Positions 58,359-64,000 of a stretch of DNA of 64,000 nucleotides are shown one piece after another (position 1 is the stretch's first letter; each line of letters begins with the position of its first letter). The notes under the pieces were generated by a model. The model did not search any database. It saw only the letters and a program-made list of their open reading frames with translations, and was not told where the DNA came from. The position numbers and the translations under genes are program-made. This DNA is from Bacillus sp. SA1-12 (lineage in GTDB: Bacteria > Bacillota > Bacilli > Bacillales > Bacillaceae): assembly GCF_000981385.1 (NCBI RefSeq), contig NZ_LATZ01000009.1, positions 62,001-126,000 of the forward strand, written 5' to 3'.

Positions 58359-60095
58359 ATGATAAATCAACTTTCCTGGAAAGTTGGAGGACAGCAGGGA
58401 GAAGGTATTGAAAGTACTGGTGAAGTCTTCTCTATTGCACTAAACCGACTAGGGTATTATTTATACGGATACCGCCACTTTTCATCACGAATTAAAGGCG
58501 GACATACAAACAATAAAATTCGTGTAAGTACAACACAAGTTCGATCAATTTCAGATGATCTTGATATATTAGTAGCTTTTGATCAAGAAACAATTGATGT
58601 AAACTTCCAAGAGCTGCGTGCCGGCGGGATTGTACTTGCTGATGCAAAGTTTAATCCAACGATACCTGAAGGTGCGGATGTTACGCTCTATTCAGTGCCA
58701 TTTACAGAAATTGCAACAGAATTAGGTACGTCTCTAATGAAAAACATGGTTGCGATCGGTGCAACAAGTGCGATTCTTGATTTAGATCCGCGGGGTTACC
58801 ATGAAGTTGTTAATGACACATATGGCCGTAAAGGTGAAAAGATTGTTGAGAAAAATATGCAAGCAATTGAAAAAGGTGCAGATTATTTAAAAAATGAGCT
58901 TGGTTATAACAGTCAGGACATGTTTCTTGAAAAAGCTGATGGAAAAAAACGTATGTTTATGATTGGGAATGATGCCATAGCATTAGGTGCGATTGCTGGC
59001 GGCTCGCGTTTTATGGCAGCATATCCAATAACTCCAGCATCTGAAATTATGGAGTATTTAATTAAAAAGCTCCCTAAATTTGGAGGAGCGGTAATCCAAA
59101 CAGAGGATGAAATTGCTGCTTGTACGATGGCAATTGGGGCTAACTATGCAGGTGCTCGTACTTTTACTGCTTCAGCAGGTCCTGGTTTATCATTAATGAT
59201 GGAAGCGATCGGTTTATCAGGTATGACTGAACAGCCATTAGTCATCGTTGACACGCAACGTGGCGGTCCAAGTACTGGTTTGCCGACAAAACAGGAGCAA
59301 TCAGACTTAATGGCGATGATTTACGGTACTCATGGTGAAATTCCTAAAGTTGTCATGGCACCAAGCACAGTTCAAGAAGCGTTCTATGATACAATTGAGG
59401 CATTTAATATTGCTGAAGAATACCAGGTTCCTGTCATTTTGTTAACAGATTTACAGCTTTCATTAGGTAAACAAACAGTTGAACCACTTGATTATAGCCA
59501 AATAGAAATCCGTCGTGGCAAGCTTCAAACTGAAGAGTTGCCTGAAATTGAAAATAAAGGTTATTTCAAACGCTATGAGGTAACAGAAGACGGAATTTCA
59601 CCTCGTGTAATTCCAGGTATGAAAAATGGTATTCACCATGTAACAGGTGTAGAGCATGATGAAACAGGCAAGCCGTCAGAGGCTGCAGGTAATCGTAAGG
59701 AACAAATGGATAAGCGATTAAGAAAACTTGCCAACATTCAATTTAATAACCCTGTTCATAAAAATATTCAACACGAAAACCCAGATATTTTACTTGTAGG
59801 GTATATTTCGACGAGAGGAACAATTGAAGAAGCGATGACACGTCTAGAGGCTGATGGTATTAAAGTAAACCATGCACAAATTCGCCTTATTCATCCGTTC
59901 CCAACGGAAGAAATGCTACCTTTAATTGAATCTGCAAAAAAAGTTATTGTTGTTGAAAACAATGCAACAGGCCAGCTGGCAAGTCTGTTAAAAATGAATG
60001 TAGGGTATGCGAACAAGATTTCTTCATTATTAAAATATGATGGCAACCCATTCCTACCTCATGAAATTCATACGAGAAGCAAGGAGCTGATCTAA
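58359..60095 (+). CDS. korA: 2-oxoacid:ferredoxin oxidoreductase alpha subunit (gamma-alpha fusion)
   Basis: With KorB oxidatively decarboxylates a 2-oxoacid (2-oxoglutarate or pyruvate) to acyl-CoA with ferredoxin as acceptor. 578 residues: a gamma domain (1-190, WKVGGQQGEGIESTGEVFS) fused to an alpha domain (from about 200: GAIAGGSRFMAAYPITPASEIMEYL, SAGPGLSLMMEAIGLS). GAGGGGTG precedes the ATG. The stop is followed by korB after 1 nt. Confidence 0.92.
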   Translation: MINQLSWKVGGQQGEGIESTGEVFSIALNRLGYYLYGYRHFSSRIKGGHTNNKIRVSTTQVRSISDDLDILVAFDQETIDVNFQELRAGGIVLADAKFNPTIPEGADVTLYSVPFTEIATELGTSLMKNMVAIGATSAILDLDPRGYHEVVNDTYGRKGEKIVEKNMQAIEKGADYLKNELGYNSQDMFLEKADGKKRMFMIGNDAIALGAIAGGSRFMAAYPITPASEIMEYLIKKLPKFGGAVIQTEDEIAACTMAIGANYAGARTFTASAGPGLSLMMEAIGLSGMTEQPLVIVDTQRGGPSTGLPTKQEQSDLMAMIYGTHGEIPKVVMAPSTVQEAFYDTIEAFNIAEEYQVPVILLTDLQLSLGKQTVEPLDYSQIEIRRGKLQTEELPEIENKGYFKRYEVTEDGISPRVIPGMKNGIHHVTGVEHDETGKPSEAAGNRKEQMDKRLRKLANIQFNNPVHKNIQHENPDILLVGYISTRGTIEEAMTRLEADGIKVNHAQIRLIHPFPTEEMLPLIESAKKVIVVENNATGQLASLLKMNVGYANKISSLLKYDGNPFLPHEIHTRSKELI

Positions 60096-60096
60096 C

Positions 60097-60966
60097 ATGG
60101 CAACAACGTTTAAAGATTTTCGCAATAACGTAAAACCGAACTGGTGCCCTGGGTGTGGTGATTTCTCTGTACAGGCTGCCATTCAGCGTGCTGCAGCAAA
60201 TGTAGGGTTAACACCAGATCAGCTTGCTGTTGTTTCTGGTATTGGTTGTTCAGGACGGATTTCGGGTTACATTAATTCATATGGTTTTCATGGCATACAT
60301 GGACGTTCATTACCGATTGCACAAGGCGTTAAAATGGCAAATAAAGATTTAACAGTTATTGCTTCAGGTGGAGATGGCGACGGATTTGCAATCGGAATGG
60401 GCCATACTATTCATGCGATTCGACGCAATATCGACATGACGTATATTGTCATGGATAACCAAATTTATGGTTTAACTAAAGGTCAAACATCACCCCGAAG
60501 TGATGCTGGTTTTGTGACAAAGAGTACACCTCAAGGCTCAATTGAGTCAGCCTTATCTGTAATGGAAATGGCATTAACAGCAGGGGCTACATTTGTTGCA
60601 CAAAGCTTTTCAACTGATCTTAAGGATTTAACAGCCCTTATTGAGGCTGGTATTAATCATAAAGGCTTCTCACTTATTAACGTGTTTAGTCCTTGTGTTA
60701 CTTACAATAAGGTGAACACATATGATTGGTTTAAAGAAAACTTAACAAAGCTTTCAAATGTTGAAGGCTATGATCCTCAAAATAAAGAAATGGCCATGCA
60801 AACACTTATGAGACATAAGGGATTAGTTACAGGTTTGATTTATCAAAATACAGAACAAAAATCATACCAAGAACTCCTAAATGGATATAGTGAAACACCT
60901 TTATCAAAAGCGGAATTAGCGATTGATGAAGAGGAATTTAATAAATTAGTTGCAGAATTTATGTAA
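60097..60966 (+). CDS. korB: 2-oxoacid:ferredoxin oxidoreductase beta subunit
   Basis: Thiamine-diphosphate subunit of 289 residues. WCPGCGDFSV and GIGCSGRISGY supply Cys residues for one Fe-S cluster, and GGDGDGFAIG with MDNQIYGLTKGQ about 25 residues on is the ThDP motif. No separate ferredoxin-like delta subunit is encoded nearby, as in other two-subunit KorAB enzymes. The substrate is not decided by sequence. Confidence 0.92.
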   Translation: MATTFKDFRNNVKPNWCPGCGDFSVQAAIQRAAANVGLTPDQLAVVSGIGCSGRISGYINSYGFHGIHGRSLPIAQGVKMANKDLTVIASGGDGDGFAIGMGHTIHAIRRNIDMTYIVMDNQIYGLTKGQTSPRSDAGFVTKSTPQGSIESALSVMEMALTAGATFVAQSFSTDLKDLTALIEAGINHKGFSLINVFSPCVTYNKVNTYDWFKENLTKLSNVEGYDPQNKEMAMQTLMRHKGLVTGLIYQNTEQKSYQELLNGYSETPLSKAELAIDEEEFNKLVAEFM

Positions 60967-61050
60967 GACTGTCTTAAAAGGGTTTGTCCCCAAACAAACA
61001 TCTGTGAATGTGTTTGTGGGACTGACCCTTTTGTTTTTGACAGTCTTTTT
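60965..61050 (+). repeat. Long inverted repeat, GAGGCTG-like, copy 7 (korB-tdh)
   Basis: AAGACTGTC (60965-60973) pairs with GACAGTCTT (61039-61047). Inner AAGGGT/ACCCTT, GTCCC/GGGAC and AACA/TGTT arms continue it, and a T-run follows. The left arm overlaps the korB stop. Acts as a terminator. Confidence 0.85.
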
Positions 61051-61189
61051 GCTGTTTTTATCTTTAAATAAAAAATTTTATTTTCACAGCAACCATGTGT
61101 ACGTATGAGATGGACTCTATTATTTACATTTTAATATGAGGTGATAAAATATTAATATGTAAGGGTTTACAATAAGAGGGGTGTACATC

Positions 61190-62230
61190 ATGGGCGGAAA
61201 AATGAAAGCGGTTGTTAAGCATCACCAGGGGTATGGAGCTGAGCTTCAAATGGTGGAGATTCCACAAATAAACGAGGATGAAGTCCTTATTAAAGTAAAA
61301 GCCACATCAATTTGCGGGACAGATGTTCATATTTATAAATGGGATGAGTGGTCACAGAGTAGGGTAAAACCACCTTATGTTTTCGGACATGAATTTTCTG
61401 GAGAAGTTATACAAAAAGGAAAAAAGGTTACAAATGTTGAAATAGGAGATTCTGTATCAGCAGAAACTCATATTGTTTGTGGAAAATGTCAGCAATGTCT
61501 TACAGGAAGAGCGCATATATGTAAACATACAAAAATAATTGGCGTCGATACACAGGGCTGTTTTGCTGAATATATTGCTCTACCTTCAGTTAATCTTTGG
61601 AAAAATCCAAAGGAAATGCCCTTCGATATTGCTTCCATTCAAGAACCGATGGGAAATGCTGTCCATACAGTTTTATCAGGGGAAGTCACCGGAAAAACAG
61701 TGGCCATTATCGGCTGCGGACCAATAGGCATGATGGCAGTTGGTGTTGCTAAAGCTGCTGGTGCATCCCAAGTGATCGCACTTGATTTAAACGATTATCG
61801 TTTAAATTTAGCAAAAGAAATGGGGGCAACTAGAATCATTAACTCAAACAAGGATAAACCCCTTGAGGTTGTTGAATCTTTAACAAGAGGAATTGGTGTT
61901 GATGTTGTATGTGAAATGTCAGGACATCCGGTTGCGATCAATCATGGGTTTAAAATGGTTGCAAATGGGGGAAGAGTATCCATTTTAAGCTTACCATTAC
62001 GTCCGGTTGAAGTTGATGTAACCAATGATATTGTATTCAAAGGGATAACCGTGCAAGGAATAACCGGCAGAAAAATGTTTGAAACCTGGCAGCAGGTTTC
62101 CGCACTAATACATTCAGGGCAGATTAATACAAGCCCGATCATAACCCATCACTTTTCACTTGACGAATTTGAAAAGGGTTTTGATTTAATGATTGAGGGT
62201 AACTGTGGCAAGGTTGTCTTACACCCTTAA
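61190..62230 (+). CDS. tdh: L-threonine 3-dehydrogenase
   Basis: Zinc medium-chain dehydrogenase oxidising threonine to 2-amino-3-oxobutyrate. 346 residues; catalytic zinc ligands in SICGTDVHIY and GHEFSG, structural zinc Cys in CGKCQQCLTGRAHIC, NAD loop VAIIGCGPIGMMAVGVAKAAGA. GAGGGGTG supports ATG 61190; the GTG at 61181 lies inside that site. Paired with kbl, 45 nt downstream, for threonine catabolism. Confidence 0.95.
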   Translation: MGGKMKAVVKHHQGYGAELQMVEIPQINEDEVLIKVKATSICGTDVHIYKWDEWSQSRVKPPYVFGHEFSGEVIQKGKKVTNVEIGDSVSAETHIVCGKCQQCLTGRAHICKHTKIIGVDTQGCFAEYIALPSVNLWKNPKEMPFDIASIQEPMGNAVHTVLSGEVTGKTVAIIGCGPIGMMAVGVAKAAGASQVIALDLNDYRLNLAKEMGATRIINSNKDKPLEVVESLTRGIGVDVVCEMSGHPVAINHGFKMVANGGRVSILSLPLRPVEVDVTNDIVFKGITVQGITGRKMFETWQQVSALIHSGQINTSPIITHHFSLDEFEKGFDLMIEGNCGKVVLHP

Positions 62231-62275
62231 CGATAACTAATTTTCTCATAACATGTTGAATTGGAGGAATGAAAA

Positions 62276-63451
62276 ATGAAAGGGTTCGAATATTTACAAG
62301 CCGAGCTTGATGAAATGAAAAAACAAGGTACATTTAGGAAATTAATTCCGTTGGAAAGTGATCAAGGTGCAAAGGTAATGATAAATGGAAAAGAGGTGAT
62401 CCAGCTTTCTTCCAATAACTATCTAGGCTTAACCTCACATCCAAGACTGCGAAAGGCAGCCCTGGAAGCTGTTGAGAATTTTGGTGCGGGTACTGGATCA
62501 GTCCGGACAATTGCAGGTACGTTCACCATGCATAAAGAATTTGAAGAAAAGCTTGCACAATTCAAACATACAGAGGCGGCTTTAGTATTTCAGTCAGGTT
62601 TTACGACAAACCAAGGTGTTCTTTCTTCGATTTTAACAAAAGAAGATGTTGTTATTTCCGATGCACTTAATCATGCATCGATTATTGATGGAATTCGTCT
62701 AACAAAAGCAGCAAGAAAAGTATATAACCATGTTGATATGGCAGATCTTGAAAGAGCATTGCAAGAATCAAAGGATTTTAGAGTCCGGATCATCGTAACA
62801 GATGGTGTGTTTTCAATGGACGGAAACATTACACCACTACCAGAAATTGTTGAACTAGCAGAAAAGTATGATGCTTTAGTGATGGTAGATGATGCACATG
62901 CATCAGGTGTTTTAGGGGAAAATGGACGCGGTACCGTAAACCATTTTGGTTTAGACGGCCGAGTTCACATTCAAGTGGGAACACTAAGTAAGGCCATAGG
63001 CGTATTAGGGGGATATGTAGCTAGCTCTAGAACGCTAATAGACTACTTAATTCATAGAGGCCGTCCGTTTTTATTCAGCACATCACATCCTCCAGCTGTT
63101 ACAGCTGCATGCAGTGAAGCAATCAGCGTACTCATAGAGGAGCCACACCTTATTGAACAGTTATGGGATAATACAAGATTCTTTAAGGATGGTCTTAGCC
63201 ATTTGGGCTTCAATATTGGAAAAAGCGAAACCCCGATTACACCTGTGATTGTTGGTAATGAAGCCCTTTCACACCAATTTTCCGATAAGCTTTTAGAATA
63301 CGGCGTTTTTGCGCAAGGGATCGCTTTCCCAACGGTAGCAAAAGGTCTTGCCCGGGTGCGAACAATTGTGACAGCGGAACATACAAAAGAACAGCTGCAG
63401 GAAGCATTGAATATTTTTGAGAAGGCAGGCAAAGAGTTAAAAATTATCTAA
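62276..63451 (+). CDS. kbl: 2-amino-3-ketobutyrate CoA ligase (glycine C-acetyltransferase)
   Basis: PLP enzyme that cleaves 2-amino-3-oxobutyrate with CoA to glycine and acetyl-CoA, completing the Tdh pathway. 391 residues; [34 protein letters not shown] and the Schiff-base Lys in [25 protein letters not shown] precedes the ATG. Confidence 0.95.
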   Translation: MKGFEYLQAELDEMKKQGTFRKLIPLESDQGAKVMINGKEVIQLSSNNYLGLTSHPRLRKAALEAVENFGAGTGSVRTIAGTFTMHKEFEEKLAQFKHTEAALVFQSGFTTNQGVLSSILTKEDVVISDALNHASIIDGIRLTKAARKVYNHVDMADLERALQESKDFRVRIIVTDGVFSMDGNITPLPEIVELAEKYDALVMVDDAHASGVLGENGRGTVNHFGLDGRVHIQVGTLSKAIGVLGGYVASSRTLIDYLIHRGRPFLFSTSHPPAVTAACSEAISVLIEEPHLIEQLWDNTRFFKDGLSHLGFNIGKSETPITPVIVGNEALSHQFSDKLLEYGVFAQGIAFPTVAKGLARVRTIVTAEHTKEQLQEALNIFEKAGKELKII

Positions 63452-63501
63452 GTTTCATTCTTTAGTAACGTTAAAAGCAAATATTTATAACCTTAGGATG
63501 T

Positions 63502-63540
63502 CCCATTTAGTAAGAATTTCTGTCAATGGGGCTTTCTTCC
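63502..63540 (+). terminator. Possible kbl terminator
   Basis: CCCATT (63502-63507) and AATGGG (63525-63530), followed by GCTTTCTTCC. Weak stem and tail. Confidence 0.4.
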
Positions 63541-63676
63541 CCACGCTTGTTTTTAAGTGAAGGGGTCGCTCAAGTACTTCTTTAGAGCTTCATCTAATGA
63601 TCGGTATTTTTCATAGGTGTCTTCCTGAAAATTATCCAATTATAAACTTCTAAAAAATTAAACATACGAACATTAG

Positions 63677-63713
63677 TAGCACAGACCAAATCATTGGATT
63701 GTGCTATTTTTTT
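63677..63713 (+). terminator. Terminator downstream of kbl
   Basis: TAGCACA (63677-63683) pairs with TGTGCTA (63700-63706), inner CCAA/TTGG, followed by seven Ts. A strong intrinsic terminator 225 nt from kbl. Confidence 0.8.
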
Positions 63714-63731
63714 AGCAGAAGGAAAAGAAAA

Positions 63732-63836
63732 ATGAATGGCCTTTCGGACCTTTTTGATTCGTATCAAAAATATGCTGTATCTAAGGGACGTGCAAAAGAA
63801 AATGGAATCGATAAGGAGCAGTGGAAACTCTTATGA
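63732..63836 (+). CDS. Small ORF of 34 residues, unknown
   Basis: ATG at 63732 with AGAAGGAAAAG upstream. The peptide begins MNGLSDLFDSYQKYAVSKGR and ends KEQWKLL; it is polar, helical-looking, with no membrane segment. I do not recognise it. It could be a genuine small protein, or the decayed start of a lost gene. The stop overlaps a second 26-codon frame by ATGA. Confidence 0.3.
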   Translation: MNGLSDLFDSYQKYAVSKGRAKENGIDKEQWKLL

Positions 63837-63913
63837 TTGGCAAAGAAGGTGTAAAGAGGATGAAATATGTATTGGCCTTTGACTTAAGAATTGGATTGAG
63901 TAAAAAAATTTAA
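63833..63913 (+). pseudogene. 26-codon frame, possible remnant of a kinase N terminus
   Basis: Overlaps the previous frame by ATGA. Its second half, MKYVLAFDLRIGLSKKI, faintly recalls the MKYVLGIDLGTSSVKA start of FGGY sugar kinases, with GAGG just before the internal ATG, but the frame stops at once. Very weak; may be chance. Confidence 0.15.
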
Positions 63914-64000
63914 TAAAAAACTTAATAAAAAACTTGACCGTTGATAAGAAAAGATTGACTTAAAGTTCCATGAAATGAATATTTAGTCAGCCTTTAATGA

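Larger units (their letters stand above)
63452..64000 (+). other. Tail region after kbl
   Basis: 549 nt with no recognisable full-length gene. Contains a weak kbl terminator (63502-63538), a better terminator (63677-63713), two tiny overlapping ORFs (63732-63836 and 63833-63913) and a perfect tandem 12-mer, AATAAAAAACTT twice, at about 63911-63934. Confidence 0.55.

Noticed and set aside
1..64000. Mobile elements, CRISPR, phage or defence systems, tRNA or rRNA genes
   Set aside because: No transposase, integrase, repeat-spacer array, toxin-antitoxin pair or tRNA-like cloverleaf was recognised; gene order is core Bacillaceae throughout.

Overview
This is a stretch of low-GC chromosome from an endospore-forming member of the Bacillaceae. 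Gene content and order follow the Bacillus subtilis pyrH-frr-uppS to recA-rny-spoVS-tdh-kbl segment almost gene for gene. Sporulation loci (dpaA/dpaB, spoIIIE, tepA, ylzJ, spoVS), PolC, RNase J2 and RNase Y all fit. Nearly every gene is on the + strand with a strong Shine-Dalgarno site. I cannot name the species from sequence alone.

Layout: 1-7.3 kb holds the 3' end of pyrH, then frr, uppS, cdsA, dxr, rseP and proS (translation recycling, isoprenoid and phospholipid precursors, intramembrane proteolysis). polC (7.6-11.9 kb) is followed by the nusA-infB operon (rimP, nusA, rnpM/ylxR, ylxQ, infB, ylxP, rbfA, truB, ribF, rpsO, pnp; 12.3-22.2 kb). At 22.4-30.3 kb come ylxY, mlpA, ymxH, dpaAB and the aspartate/lysine/dipicolinate genes asd, dapG and dapA. 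At 30.6-36.1 kb are rnjB, tepA, ylzJ and spoIIIE. At 36.8-44.2 kb are a GntR regulator (ymfC), a four-gene nucleoside ABC importer (nupNOPQ; in B. subtilis this lies elsewhere) and an MFS exporter. At 44.4-50.9 kb are ymfF, ymfH, ymfI (EF-P modification-associated), ymfJ, ymfK, rodZ and pgsA. At 50.9-56.9 kb are cinA, recA, rny, ymdB and spoVS. The window ends with an M19 dipeptidase, a KorAB-type 2-oxoacid:ferredoxin oxidoreductase, tdh, kbl and a 0.55-kb tail with only two tiny ORFs.

The genes are ordinary core genes; I found no defence island, prophage, CRISPR array, transposase, tRNA or rRNA. The less ordinary material is intergenic. A family of at least seven related long inverted repeats (ends like GAGGCTGTCTC / GAGACAGCCTC) sits between operons and once inside the nup operon. 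A second palindromic repeat family lies upstream of rimP, with a degraded half copy after pnp, and a GC-rich repeat remnant lies before ymfC. Several regulatory sites can be read directly: a LexA box and sigma-A promoter at recA, a sigma-H promoter at spoVS, a sigma-K/E-like promoter before dpaA, a dyad operator at ymfC, a hairpin covering the ylxY ribosome binding site, and structured leaders before rimP, rpsO and korA.

Among proteins, YlxY lacks the usual catalytic Asp pair of polysaccharide deacetylases, RNase J2 has a degenerate metal motif, YmfF lacks the HxxEH zinc motif its partner YmfH keeps, and YmfK carries a P-loop of unknown purpose.
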